In this document: piece after piece, positions 10,875 through 23,847 of the stretch
Position numbering within the stretch: position 1 is the stretch's first letter
Layout of the letters: each line of letters begins with the position of its first letter
Origin: Hetaerina americana
Lineage: Eukaryota; Arthropoda; Insecta; Odonata; Calopterygidae
Length of the DNA stretch: 64,000 nt
Reading direction: 5' to 3'
Assembly: GCA_022747635.1 (NCBI GenBank)
Contig: JAKTNV010000613.1
Span: forward strand, 34,219 to 98,218
Position numbers and translations under genes: made by a program
Notes under the pieces: generated by a model
Databases searched by the model: none
Seen by the model: only the letters and a program-made list of their open reading frames with translations
Told to the model about the DNA's origin: nothing

Positions 10875-13800
10875 CATTCACTCTAAAACTGAAGATTGTT
10901 GTTTTTCGCAATATTTTTAGAAATTTGGGCTCTTTTAGTAACATTAACACTTTCGCTGAAGCAACTTTTATGCTAATTTCTTGTCCTTCAAGATTAATTC
11001 TGGGTTTTATTTTGTTTATTTGATGAAAATGAACAACAATACACACCATGGAAACATTTTTGTTTGATTTGGGTCAAGTGAGATTTTCACCTAGAACCCA
11101 AAGGGGGGTATTGGCACTTTTCATGGAAAAATGTGAAAAATTAAATTTTCTAAAAATGAAATAAATGCCTTCTAAACACCTCAAACATTCACTCCAAAAA
11201 AGGCGATTGTTGTTTTTCGCAATATCTTTTGGAAATTTGGGCTCTTTTAGTAACATTAACACCTGGGCTGAAGCATCTTTTATGATCATTTATTGTCCTT
11301 CAGGACACATTCTGGGTTTTATTTTGTTATTTGATGAAAATGAACAACAATACACACCTTGGATACATTTTTGTTTGATTTGTGTCGAGTGAGATTTTCA
11401 CCCAGAACCCAAAGGGGGGGTATTGGCACTTTTCATGGAAAAATGTGAAAAATTAAATTTTCTAAAAATGAAATAAATGCCTTCTAAACACCTCAAACAT
11501 TCACTCTTAAACAGAAGATTGTTGTTTTTCGCAATATTTTTAGAAATTTGGGCTCTTTTAGTAACATTTACACTTGCGCTGAATCATCTTTTATGATCAT
11601 TTCTTGTCTTTAAGGATTAATTCTGGGTTTTATTTGTTTATTTTATGAAAATGAACAACAATACACACCATGGAAACATTTTTGTTTGATTTGTGTCGAG
11701 TGAGATTTTTACCTAGAACCCAAAGGGGGGGTATTGGCACTTTTCATGGAAAAATGTGAAAAATTAAATTTTCTAAAAATGAAATAAATGCCTTCTAAAC
11801 ACCTCAAACATTCACTCTGAAACAGAAGATTGTTGTTTTTCGCATTATTTTTAGAAATTTGGGCTCTTTTAGTAAAATTAACACTTGCGCTGAGGCATCT
11901 TTTATGCTCATTTCATTTCTTTCAGGATTAATTCTGGGTTTTATTTTGTTTATTTGATGAAAATGAACAACAATACACACCATGAAAACATTTTTGTTTG
12001 ATTTATGTCAAGTGAGATTTTCACCTAGAACCCAAAGGGGGGGGGTATTGGCACTTTTCATGGAAAAATGTGAAAAATTAAATTTTCTAAAAATGAAATA
12101 AATGCCTTCTAAACACCTCAAACATTCACTCTAAAACAGAAGATTGTTGTTTTTCGCAATATTTTTTAGAAATTTGGGCTCTTTTAGTAACATTTACACT
12201 TGCGCTGAATCATCTTTTATGATCATTTCTTGTCTTTCAGGATTAATTCTGGGTTTTATTTGTTTATTTGATGAAAATGAACAACAATACACACCATGGA
12301 AACATTTTTGTTTGATTTGTGTCGAGTGAGATTTTTACCTAGAACCCAAAGGGGGGGTATTGGCACTTTTCATGGAAAAATGTGAAAAATTAAATTTTCT
12401 AAAAATGAAATAAATGCCTTCGAAACACCTCAAACATTCACTCTAAAACAGAAGATTGTTGTTTTTCACAATATTTTTAGAAATTTGGGCTCTTTTAGTA
12501 ACATAAAGACCTGGGCTGAAGCATCTTTTATGATCATTTATTGTCTTTCAGGATACATTCTGGGTTTTACTTTGTTTATTTGATAAAAATGAACAACAAT
12601 ACACACCTTGGATACATTTTTGTTTGATTTGTGTCGAGTGAGAATTTCAGCTAGAACCCAAAAGGGGGGTATTGGCACTTTTCATGGAAAAATGTGAAAA
12701 ATTAAATTTTCTAAAAATGAAAAAAATGCCTTCTAAACACCTCAAACATACACTCTAAAACAAAAGATTGTTGTTTTTCGCAATATTTTTAGAAATTTTG
12801 GCTCTTTTAGTAACATTAACACTTTCTCTGAAGCAACTTTTATGCTCATATCTTGTCCTTCAAGATTAATTCTTGATTTTATTTGGTTTATTTGATGAAA
12901 ATGAACAACAATACACACCATGGAAACATTTTTGTTTGATTTGTGTCGAGTGATATTTTCACCTAGAACCCAAAGGGGGGTATTGGCACTTATCATGGAA
13001 AAATTTAAAAAATTAAATTTTCTAAAAATGAAATAAATGCCTTCTAAACACCTCAAACATTCACTCTAAAACAGAAGATTGTTGTTTTTCGCAATATTTT
13101 TAGAAATTTGGGCTCTTTTAGTAACATTAACACTTGCGCTGAGGCATCTTTTATGCTCATTTCATTTCTTTCAGGATTAATTCTGGGTTTTATTTTGTTT
13201 ATTTGATGAAAATGAACAACAATACACACCATGGAAACATTTTTGTTTGATTTATGGCAAGTGAGATTTTCACCTAGAACCCAAAGGGGGGGGTATTGGC
13301 ACTTTTCATGGAAAAATGTGAAAAATTAAATTTTCTAAAAATGAAATAAATGCCTTCTTAACACCTCAAACATTCACTCTAAAACAGAAGAATGTTGTTT
13401 TTCGCAATATTTTTAGAAATTTGGGCTCTTTTAGTAACATTAACACTTTCTCTGAAGCATCATTTATGCTAATTTCTTGTCTTTCAGGATTAATTCTGGG
13501 TTTTATTTTGTTTATTTGATGAAAATAAACAACAATACACACCATGGAAACATTTTAGATTGATTTGTGTCGAGTGAGATTTTCACCTAGAACCCAAAGG
13601 GGGGGTATTGGCACTTTTCATGGAAAAATGAGAAAAATTAAATTTTCTAAAAATGAATTAAATGCCTTCTAAACACCTCAAACATTCACTCTAAAACAGA
13701 AGATTGTTGTTTTTCGCAATATTTTTAGAAATTTGGGCTCTTTTAGTAACATTAACACTTTCTCTGAAGCAACTTTTATGCTCATTTCTTGTCCTTCAAG

Positions 13801-16176
13801 ATTAATTCTGGGTTTTATTTTGTTTATTTGATGAAAATGAACAACAATACACACCATGGAAACATTTTTGTTTGATTTGTGTCAAGTGAGATTTTCACCT
13901 AGAACCCAAAGGGGCGGTATTGGCACTTTTCATGGAAAAATGTGAAAAATAAAATTTTCTAAAAATGAAATAAATGCCTTCTAAACACCTCAAACATTCA
14001 CTCTAAAACAGAAGATTGTTGTTTTTCGCAATATTTTTTAGAAATTTGGGCTCTTTTAGTAACATTAACACTTTCGCTGAAGCAACTTTTATGCTCATTT
14101 CTTGTCCTTCAAGTTTAATTCTGGGTTTTATTTTGTTTATTTGATGAAAATGAACAACAATACACACCATGGAAACATTTTTGTTTGATTTGTGTCGAGT
14201 GAGATTTTCACCTAGAACCCAAAGGGGGGGGTATTGGCACTTTTCATGGAAAAAGGTGAAAAATTAAATTTTCTAAAAATGAAATAAATGCCTTCTAAAC
14301 ACCTCAAACATTCACTCTAAAACAGAAGATTGTTGTTTTTCGCAATATTTTTAGAAATTTGGGCTCTTTTAGTAAAATTAACACTTGAGCTGAGGCATCT
14401 TTTATGCTCATTTCATTTCTTTCAGGATTAATTCTGGGGTTTATTTTGTTTATTTGATGAAAATGAACAACAATACACACCATGGAAACATTTTAGATTG
14501 ATTTGTGTCGAGTGAGATTTTCACCTAGAACCCTAAGGGGTATTGCACTTTTCATGGAAAAATGTGAAAAATTAAATTTTCTAAAAATGAAATAAATGCC
14601 TTCTAAACACCTCAAACATTCACTCTAAAACAGAAGATTGTTGTTTTTCGCAATATTTTTAGAAATTTGGGCTCTTCTAGTAACATTAACACTTTCGCTG
14701 AAGCAACGTTTATGCTCATTTCTTGTCTTTCAAGATTAATTCTGGGTTTTATTTTGTTTATTTGATGAAAATGAACAACAATACACACCATGGAAACATT
14801 TTTGTTTAATTTGTGTTGAGTGAGATTTTCACCTAGAACCCAAAGGGGGGGGTATTGGCACTTTTCATGGAAAAATGTGAAAAATTAAATTTTCTAAAAA
14901 TAAAATAAATTCCTTATAAACACCTAAACATTCACTCTAAAACAGAAGATTGTTGTTTTTCGCAATATTTTTAGAAATTTGGGCTCTTTCAGTAACATTA
15001 ACACTTGCGCTGAAGCATCTTTTATGCTCATTTCTTGGCTTTCAGTATACATTCTGGGTTTTATTTTGTTTATTTGATGAAAATGAACAACAATACACAC
15101 CTTGGATACATTTTTGTTTGATTTGTGTCGAATGGTATTTTCACCTAGAACCCAAAGGGGGGGTATTGGCACTTTTCATGGAAAAATGTGAAAAATTAAA
15201 TTTTCAAAAAATGAAATAAATGCCTTCTAAACACCTCAAACATTCACTCTAAATCAGAAGATTGTTGTTTTTCGCAATATTTTTAGAAATTTGGGCTCTT
15301 TTAGTAACATTAACACTTTCTCTGAAGCAACTTTTATGCTCATTTCTTGTCCTTCAAGAATAATTCTGGGTTTTATTTTGTTTATTTCATGAAAATGAAC
15401 AACAATACACACCATGGAAACATTTTTGTTTGATTTGTGTCAAGTGAGATTTTCACCTAGAACCGAAAGGGGTGGTATTGGCACTTTTCATGGAAAAATA
15501 TGAAAAATTAAATTTTATAAAAATGAAATAAATGCCTTCTAAACACCTCAAACATTCACTCTAAAACAGAAGATTGTTGTTTTTCGCAATATTTTTAGAA
15601 ATTTGGGCTCTTTTAGTAACATTAACACTTGCGCTGAAGCATCTTTTATGCTCATTTCTTGTCTTTCAGGATTAATTCTGGTTTTTATTTTGTTTATTTG
15701 ATGAAAATAAACAACAATACACACCATGGAAACATTTTTGTTTAATTTGTGTCGAGTGAGATTTTCACCTAGAACCCAAAGGGGGGGTATTGGCACTTTT
15801 CATGGAAAAATGTGAAAAATTAAATTTTCTAAAAATGAAATAAATTCCTTATAAACACCTAAACATTCACTCTAAAACAGAAGATTGTTGTTTTTCGCAA
15901 TATTTTTAGAAATTTGGGCTCTTTCAGTAACATTAACACTTGCGCTGAAGCATCTTTTATGCTCATTTCTTGGCTTTTAGGATACATTCTGGGTTTTATT
16001 TTGTTTATTTGATGAAAATGAACAACAATACACACCTTGGATACATTTTTGTTTGATTTTTGTCGAATGGTATTTTCACCTAGAACCCAAAGGGGGGGGT
16101 ATTGGCACTTTTCATGGAAAAATGTGAAAAATTAAATTTTATAAAAATGAAATAAATGCCTTCTAAACACCTCAAA

Positions 16177-16796
16177 CATTCACTCTAAAACAGAAGATTG
16201 TTGTTTTTCGCAATATTTTTAGAAATTTGGGCTCTTCTAGTAACATTAACACTTGCGCTGAATCATCTTTTATGATCATTTCTTGTCTTTCAGGATTAAT
16301 TCTGGGTTTTATTTGTTTATTTGATGAAAATGAAGAACAATACACACCATGGAAACATTTTTGATTGATTTGTGTCGAGTGAGATTTTCACCTAGAACCC
16401 AATGGGGGGTATTGGCACTTTTCATGGAAAAATGTGAAAAATTAAATTTTCTAAAAATGAAATAAATGCCTTCTAAACACCTCAAACATTCACTCTAAAA
16501 CAGAAGATTGTTGTTTTTCACAATATTTTTAGAAATTTGGGCTCTTCTAGTAACATTAACACTTGCGCTGAATCATCTTTTATGATCATTTCTTGTCTTT
16601 CAGGATTAATTCTGGGTTTTATTTGTTTATTTGATGAAAATGAAGAACAATACACACCATGGAAACATTTTTGATTGATTTGTGTCGAGTGAGATTTTCA
16701 CCTAGAACCCAATGGGGGGTATTGGCACTTTTCATGGAAAAATGTGAAAAATTAAATTTTCTAAAAATGAAATAAATGCCTTCTAAACACCTCAAA
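16177..16796. repeat. Tandem near-identical M7 pair, 310-bp step
   Basis: Two adjacent M7 monomers, 16177-16486 and 16487-16796, share gctcttctagtaac, gaagaacaatac and cccaatgggggg. The only difference I noticed is ttcgcaat in the first against ttcacaat in the second, a CpG-to-CpA change. This is a one-monomer duplication, among the youngest events in the window. Confidence 0.85.
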
Positions 16797-17386
16797 CATT
16801 CACTCTAAATCAGAAGATTGTTGTTTTTCGCAATATTTTTAGAAATTTGGGCTCTTTTAGTAACATTAACACTTTCTCTGAAGCAACTTTTATGCTCATT
16901 TCTTGTCCTTCAAGAATAATTCTGGGTTTTATTTTGTTTATTTCATGAAAATGAACAACAATACACACCATGGAAACATTTTTGTTTGATTTGTGTCAAG
17001 TGAGATTTTCACCTAGAACCGAAAGGGGTGGTATTGGCACTTTTCATGGAAAAATGTGAAAAATTAAATTTTATAAAAATGAAATAGATGCCTTCTAAAC
17101 ACCTCAAACATTCACTCTAAAACAGAAGATTGTTGTTTTTCGCAATATTTTTAGAAATTTGGGCTCTTTTAGTAACATTAACACTTTCTCTGGAGCAACT
17201 TTTATGCTCATTTCTTGTCCTTCAAGATTAATTCTGGGTTTTATTTTGTTTATTTGATGAAAATGAACAACAATACATACCATGGAAACATTTTTGTTTG
17301 ATTTGTGTCGAGTGAGATTTTCACCTAGAACCCAAAGGGGGGGCAATTTTCTAAAAATGAAATAAATGCCTTCTAAACACCTCAAA

Positions 17387-17472
17387 CCTTCACTCTATTG
17401 GCACTTTTCATGGAAAAATGTAAAAAATTAAATTTTCTAAAAATGAAATAAATGCCTTCTAAACACCTCAAA
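17387..17472. repeat. 86-bp monomer fragment, form 2
   Basis: Join actctattggc; the preceding M1 has the G-run-to-caattttct deletion near 17343. It starts with a private accttcact instead of acattcact. M10 follows. Confidence 0.9.
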
Positions 17473-20400
17473 CATTCTCTCTAAAACAGAAGATTGTTGT
17501 TTTTCGCAATATTTTCAGAAATTTGGGCTCTTTTAGTAAAATTAACACTTGCGCTGAAGCATCTTTTATGCTCATTTCATGTCTTTCAGGATTAATTCTG
17601 GTTTTTATTTTGTTTATTTGATGAAAATGAACAACAATACACACCATGGAAACATTTTTGTTTAATTTGTGTCAAGTGAAAAATTTACCTAGAACCCAAA
17701 GGGGGGGGTATTGGCACTTTTCATGGAAAAATGTGAAAAATTAAATTTTCTAAAAATGAATTAAATGCCTTCTAAACACCTCAAACATTCACTCTAAAAC
17801 AGAAGATTGTTGTTTTTCGCAATATTTTTAGAAATTTGGGCTCTTTTAGTAACATTAACACTTTCTCTGAAGCAACTTTTATGCTCATTTCTTGTCCTTC
17901 AAGATTAATTCTGGGTTTTATTTTGTTTATTTGATGAAAATGAACAACAATACACACCATGGAAACATTTTTGTTTGATATTTGTCAAGTGAGATTTTCA
18001 CCTAGAACCCAAAGGGGTGGTATTGGCACTTTTCATGGAAAAATGTGAAAAATTAAATTTTATAAAAATGAAATAAATGCCTTCTAAACACCTAAAACAT
18101 TCACTCTAAAACAGAAGATTGTTGTTTTTCGCAATATTTTTAGAAATTTGGGCTCTTTTAGTAACATTAACACTTTTGCTGAAGCATCTTTTATGCTCAT
18201 TCCTTGTCTTTCAGGATTAATTCTGGTTTTTATTTTGTTTATTTGATGAAAATAAACAACAATACACACCATGGAAACATTTTTGTTTGATTTGTGTCGA
18301 GTGAGATTTTCACCTAGAACCCAAAGTGGGGGGTATTGGCACTTTTCATGGAAAAATGTGAAAAATTAAATTTTCTAAAAATGAAATAAATGCCTTCTTA
18401 ACACCTCAAACATTCACTCTAAAACAGAAGATTGTTGTTTTTCGCAATATTTTTAGAAATTTGGGCTCTTTTAGTAAAATTAACACTTGCTCTGAAGCAT
18501 CTTTTATGCTCATTTCATGTCTTTCAGGATTAATTCTGGGTTTTATTTTGTTTATTTGATGAAAATGAACATCAATACACACCATGGAAACATTTTTGTT
18601 TGATTTGTGTCAAGTGAGATTTTCACCTAGAACCCAAAGGGATTAGCACTTTTCACGGAAAAATGTGAAAAATTAAATTTTCTAAAAATATAATAAATGC
18701 CTTCTAAACACCTCAAACATTCACTCTAAAACAGAAGATTGTTGTTTTTCTCAATATTTTTAGAAATTTGGGCTCTTTTAGTAACATTAACACCTGGGCT
18801 GAAGCATCTTTTATGATCTTTTACTGTCTTTCAGGATACATTCTGGGTTTTATTTTGTTTATTTGATAAAAATGAACAACAATACACACCTTGGATACAT
18901 TTTTGTTTGATTTGTGTCGAGTGAGTATTTCACCTAGAACCCAAAAGGGGGGTATTGGCACTTTTCATGGAAAAATGTGAAAAATTAAATTTTCTAAAAA
19001 TGAAATAAATGCCTTCTAAACACATCAAACATTCACTCTAAAACAGAAGATTGTTGTTTTTCGCAATATTTTTAGAAATTTGGGCTCTTTTAGTAACATT
19101 AACACTTTCTCTGAAGCAACTTTTATGCTCATTTCTTGTCCTTCAAGATTAATTCTGGGTTTTTTTTTGTTTATTTGATGAAAATGAAATACAATACACA
19201 CCATGGAAACATTTTTGTTTGATTTGTGTCAAGTGAGATTTTCACCTTGAACCGAAAGGGGTGGTATTGGCACTTTTCATGGAAAAATGTGAAAAATTAA
19301 ATTTTATAAAAATGAAATAAATGCCTTCTAAACACCTCAAACATTCACTCTAAAACAGAAGATTGTTTTTTTTCGCAATATTTTTAGAAATTTGGGCTCT
19401 TTTAGTAACATTAACACTTGCGCTGAAGCATCTTTTATGCTCATTTCTTGTCTTTCAGGATTAATTCTGGTTTTTATTTTGTTTATTTGATGAAAATAAA
19501 CAACAATACACACCATGGAAACATTTTTGTTTGATTTGTGTCGAGGGAGATTTTCACCTAGAACCCAAAGTGGGGGGTATTGGCACTTTTCATGGAAAAA
19601 TGTGAAAAATTAAATTTTCTAAAAATGAAATAAATGCCTTCTAAACATCAAACATTCACTCTAAAACAGAAGATTGTTGTTTTTCGCAATATTTTTAGAA
19701 ATTTGGTCTCTTTAAGTAACATTAACACTTTCTCTGAAGCAACTTATGCTCATTTCTTGTCCTTCAAGATTAAAACTGGGTTTTATTTTGTTTATTTGAT
19801 GAAAATGAACAACAATACACACCATGGAAACATTTTTGTTTGATTTGTGTCAAGTGAGATTTTCACCTAGAACCAAAAGGGGTGGTATTGGCACTTTTCA
19901 TGGAAAAATGTGAAAAATTAAATTTTATAAAAATGAAATAAATGCCTTCTAAACACCTCAAACATTCACTCTAAAACAGAAGATTGTTGTTTTTCGCAAT
20001 ATTTTTAGAAATTTGGGCTCTTTTAGTAACATTAACACTTTCTCTGAAGCAACTTTTATGCTCATTTCTTGTCCTTCAATATTAATTCTGGGTTTTATTT
20101 TGTTTATTTGATGAAAATGAACAACAATACACACCATGGAAACATTTTTGTTTGATTTGTGTCAAGTGAGATTTTCACCTAGAACCGAAAGGGGTGGTAT
20201 TGGCACTTTTCATGGAAAAATGTGAAAAATTAAATTTTCTAAAAATGAAATAAATGCCTTCTAAACACCTCAAACATTCACTCTAAAACAGAAGATTGTT
20301 GTTTTTCGCAATATTTTTAGAAATTTGGGCTCTTTTAGTAACATTAACACTTTCTCTGAAGCAACTTTTATGGTCATTTCTTGTCCTTCAAGATTAATTC

Positions 20401-20551
20401 TGGGTTTTATTTTATTTATTTGATGTTAATGAACAACAATACACACCATGGAAACATTTTTGTTTGATTTGTGTCGAGTGAGATTTTCACCTAGAACCCA
20501 AAGGGGGGCAATTTTCTAAAAATGAAATAAATGCCTTCTAAACACCTCAAA

Positions 20552-20637
20552 CATTCACTCTATTGGCACTTTTCATGGAAAAATGTAAAAAATTAAATTT
20601 TCTAAAAATGAAATAAATGCCTTCTAAACTCCTCAAA
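20552..20637. repeat. 86-bp monomer fragment, form 2
   Basis: Join actctattggc; deletion junction near 20508. The fragment ends in aaactcctcaaa (t for a), a marker shared with the form 2 fragments from 26.6 kb onward. Confidence 0.9.
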
Positions 20638-21263
20638 CATTCACTCGAAAACAGAAGATTGTTGTTTTTCGCAATATTTTCAGAAATTTGGGCTCTTTTA
20701 GTAAAATTAACACTTGCGCTGAAGCATCTTTTATGCTCATTTCATGTCTTTCAGGATTAATTCTGGGTTTTATTTTGTTTATTTGATGAAAATGAACAAC
20801 AATACACACCATGGAAACATTTTTGTTTGATTTGTGTCAAGTGAAATTTTCACCTAGAACCCAAAGGGGGGGGTATTGGCACTTTTCATGGAAAAATGTG
20901 AAAAATTAAATTTTCTAAAAATGAATTAAATGCCTTCTTAACACCTCAAACATTCACCTTAAAACAGAAGATTGTTGTTTTTCGCAATATTTTTAGAAAT
21001 TTGGGCTCTTTTAGTAACATTAACACTTGCGCTGAAGCATCTTTTATGCTCATTTCTTGTCTTTCAGGATTAATTCTGGTTTTTATTTTGTTTATTTGAT
21101 GAAAATAAACAACAATACACACCATGGAAACATTTTTGTTTGATTTGTGTCGAGTGAGATTTTCACCTAGAACCCAAAGTGGGGGAAATTGGCACTTTTC
21201 ATGGAAAAATGTGAAAAATTAAATTTTCTAAAAATAAAATAAATGCCTTCTTAACACCTCAAA

Positions 21264-21349
21264 CATTCACTCTATTGGCACTTTTCATGGAAAAATGTAA
21301 AAAATAAAATTTTCTAAAAATGAAATAAATGCCTTCTAAACACCTCAAA
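21264..21349. repeat. 86-bp monomer fragment, form 1
   Basis: Join actctattggc with an undeleted preceding M3 tail, as at 440. The fragment has gtaaaaaataaaatttt, as at 440, and is followed by M10 with gaacatcaat, also as at 440. Confidence 0.9.
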
Positions 21350-21661
21350 CATTCACTCTAAAACAGAAGATTGTTGTTTTTCGCAATATTTTTAGAAATT
21401 TGGGCTCTTTTAGTAAAATTAACACTTGCGCTGAAGCATCTTTTATGCTCATTTCATGTCTTTCAGGATTAATTCTGAGTTTTATTTTGTTTATTTGATG
21501 AAAATGAACATCAATACACACCATGGAAACATTTTTGTTTGATTTGTGTCAAGTGAGATTTTCACCTAGAACCCAAAGGGGGGGTATTGGCACTTTTCAC
21601 GGAAAAATGTGAAATATTAAATTTTCTAAAAATATTATAAATGCCTTCTAAACACCTCAAA

Positions 21662-22910
21662 CATTCACTCTAAAACAGAAGATTGTTGTTTTTCTCAATA
21701 TTTTTAGAAATTTGGGCTCTTTTAGTAACATTAACACTTGGGCTGAAGCATCTTTTATGATCTTTTATTGTCTTTCAGGATTCATTCTGGGTTTTATTTT
21801 GTTTATTTGATGAAAATGAACAACAATACACATCATGGAAACATTTTTGTTTGATTTGTGTTCAGTGAGATTTTCACCTAGAACCCAATGGGGGGGTATT
21901 GGCACTTTTCATGGAAAAATGTGAAAAATTAAATTTTCTAAAAATGAAATAAATGCCTTCTAAACACCTCAAACATTCACTCTAAAACAGAAGATTGTTG
22001 TTTTTCGCAATATTTTTAGAAATTTGGGCTCTTTTAGTAACATTAACACTTTCTCTGAAGCAACTTTTATGCTCATTTCTTGTCCTTCAAGATTAATTCT
22101 GGGTTTTATTTTGTTTATTTGATGAAAATGAACAACAATACACACCATGGAAACATTTTTGTTTGATTTGTGTCAAGTGAGATTTTCACCTAGAACCCAA
22201 AGGGGGGGTATTGGCACTTTTCACGGAAAAATGTGAAATATTAAATTTTCTAAAAATATTATAAATGCCTTCTAAACACCTCAAACATTCACTCTAAAAC
22301 AGAAGATTGTTGTTTTTCTCAATATTTTTAGAAATTTGGGCTCTTTTAGTAACATTAACACTTGGGCTGAAGCATCTTTTATGATCTTTTATTGTCTTTC
22401 AGGATTCATTCTGGGTTTTATTTTGTTTATTTGATGAAAATGAACAACAATACACATCATGGAAACATTTTTGTTTGATTTGTGTTCAGTGAGATTTTCA
22501 CCTAGAACCCAATGGGGGGGTATTGGCACTTTTCATGGAAAAATGTGAAAAATTAAATTTTCTAAAAATGAAATAAATGCCTTCTAAACACCTCAAACAT
22601 TCACTCTAAAACAGAAGATTGTTGTTTTTCGCAATATTTTTAGAAATTTGGGCTCTTTTAGTAACATTAACACTTTCTCTGAAGCAACTTTTATGCTCAT
22701 TTCTTGTCCTTCAAGATTAATTCTGGGTTTTATTTTGTTTATTTGATGAAAATGAACAACAATACACACCATGGAAACATTTTTGTTTGATTTGTGTCGA
22801 GTGAGATTTTTACCTAGAACCCAAAGGGGGGGGTATTGGCACTTTTCATGGAAAAATGTGAAAAATTAAATTTTCTAAAAATGAAATAAATGCCTTCTAA
22901 ACACCTCAAA
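21662..22910. repeat. HOR: 624-bp M11-M1 dimer, two copies
   Basis: Copies lie at 21662-22285 and 22286-22910. Both M11 copies follow a rare ttcacggaaaa (t at 21597 and 22221, 624 bp apart) and share gaaatattaaat, aatattataaatg, acacatcatgg and cccaatgggg. The duplicated segment therefore starts upstream in the preceding tail, near 21550, and its seam is near 22170. Confidence 0.88.
22286..22597. repeat. Monomer variant M11 (exemplar)
   Basis: M11 is marked by ttctcaatattt, acttgggctg, atgatcttttattg and gattcattctggg; copies at 21662 and 22286 are preceded by the rare ttcacggaaaa. Sub-form M11d (18718, 24468, 28265, 30138) keeps gatcttttattg but has acctggg, gatacattc and gataaaaatg, making it a mosaic with M4 or M8. 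Confidence 0.82.
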
Positions 22911-23222
22911 CATTCACTCTAAAACAGAAGATTGTTGTTTTTCACAATATTTTTAGAAATTTGGGCTCTTTTAGTAACATTAAGACCTGGGCTGAAGCAT
23001 CTTATATGATCATTTATTGTCTTTCAGGATACATTCTTGGTTTTATTTTGTTTATTTGATAAAAATGAACAACAATACACACCTTGGATACATTTTTGTT
23101 TGATTTGTGTCGAGTGAGAATTTCACCTAGAACCCAAAAGGGGGGTATTGGCACTTTTCATGGAAAAATGTGAAAAATTAAATTTTCTAAAAATGAAATA
23201 AATGCCTTCTAAACACCTCAAA

Positions 23223-23533
23223 CATACACTCTAAAACAAAAGATTGTTGTTTTTCGCAATATTTTTAGAAATTTGGGCTCTTTTAGTAACATTAACACTT
23301 TCTCTGAAGCAACTTTTATGCTCATATCTTGTCCTTCAAGATTAATTCTTGATTTTATTTTGTTTATTTGATGAAAATGAACAACAATACACACCATGGA
23401 AACATTTTTGTTTGATTTGTGTCGAGTGATATTTTCACCTAGAACCCAAAGGGGGTTATTGGCACTTTTCATGGAAAAATGTGAAAAATTAAATTTTCTA
23501 AAAATGAAATAAATGCCTTCTAAACACCTCAAA
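23223..23533. repeat. Monomer variant M2 (exemplar)
   Basis: M2 is marked by catacactct and acaaaag at its start, tgctcatatc instead of tgctcatttc, ttcttgatttt instead of ttctgggtttt, and gagtgatatt or gagtgttatt near position 205. These bases travel together in every copy (for example starts 1777, 4275, 10258, 12747, 34609, 38453, 41265, 46885, 57814, 60310). It usually follows M8 (in the right part especially), so M1-M8-M2 behaves as a linked block. Confidence 0.9.
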
Positions 23534-23847
23534 CATTCACTCTAAAACAGAAGATTGTTTTTTTTTCGAAATATTTTTAGAAATTTGGGCTCTTTTAGTA
23601 AAATTAACACTTGCGCTGAGGCATCTTTTATGCTCATTTCATTTCTTTCAGGATTAATTCTGGGTTTTATTTTGTTAATTTGATGAAAATGAACAACAAT
23701 ACACACCATGGAAACATTTTTGTTTGATATTTGTCAAGTGAGATTTTCACCTAGAACCCAAAGTGGGGGGTATTGGCACTTTTCATGGAAAAATGTGAAA
23801 AATTAAATTTTCTAAAAATGAAATAAATGCCTTCTAAACACCTAAAA

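Larger units (their letters stand above)
9321..14928. repeat. Sub-array 3: M8-M2 and M7-M5-M7 blocks
   Basis: Starts and variants: 9321 M10; 9633 M1; 9946 M8; 10258 M2; 10571 M8 short; 10875 M1; 11186 M4 with unusual aaaaaaggcgattg and atatcttttgg; 11498 M7; 11809 M5; 12123 M7; 12435 M8; 12747 M2; 13058 M5; 13371 M6; 13683 M1; 13995 M1; 14309 M5; 14617 M1. The run M7-M5-M7-M8-M2 at 11498-13057 repeats the order at 3028-4589. M1-M8-M2 at 9633 repeats that at 1152. Confidence 0.88.
14929..17472. repeat. Sub-array 4: M3/M4 mosaics and twin M7
   Basis: Starts and variants: 14929 M3/M4 mosaic; 15241 M1; 15553 M3; 15864 M3/M4 mosaic; 16177 M7; 16487 M7; 16797 M1; 17109 M1, followed by an 86-bp fragment at 17387. 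The copies at 14929 and 15864, 935 bp apart, share the private features attccttataaac, cacctaaacatt, ctttcagtaac and ttggctttt or ttggctttc. The copies at 15241 and 16797 share taaatcag, caagaataatt and tttcatgaaaatg. Confidence 0.87.
17473..21349. repeat. Sub-array 5: M1/M3/M10, first copy of the 5.7-kb pattern
   Basis: Starts and variants: 17473 M10; 17786 M1; 18098 M3; 18411 M10q; 18718 M11d; 19030 M1; 19342 M3; 19653 M1 (with taaaactggg); 19963 M1; 20275 M1; fragment 20552; 20638 M10; 20951 M3; fragment 21264. The order from 18098 to 20274 recurs at 23848-26025 with an offset of 5750-5752 bp, including the rare cctaaaacatt at the start and the shortened aaaggga G-run in M10q. Confidence 0.88.
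21350..23847. repeat. Sub-array 6: contains M11-M1 dimer repeat
   Basis: Starts and variants: 21350 M10 (gaacatcaat); 21662 M11; 21974 M1; 22286 M11; 22598 M1; 22911 M8; 23223 M2; 23534 M5 with expanded T-run. The run M1-M8-M2 at 22598-23533 matches those at 1152 and 9633. Confidence 0.9.

Noticed and set aside
12742..13056. Recurring minus-strand ORFs of 60-105 codons (for example this one) as a protein family
   Set aside because: They are the same satellite sequence read over and over; most monomers have the frame broken by G-run indels or substitutions, starts are often TTG, there is no promoter context, and no domain is recognisable.
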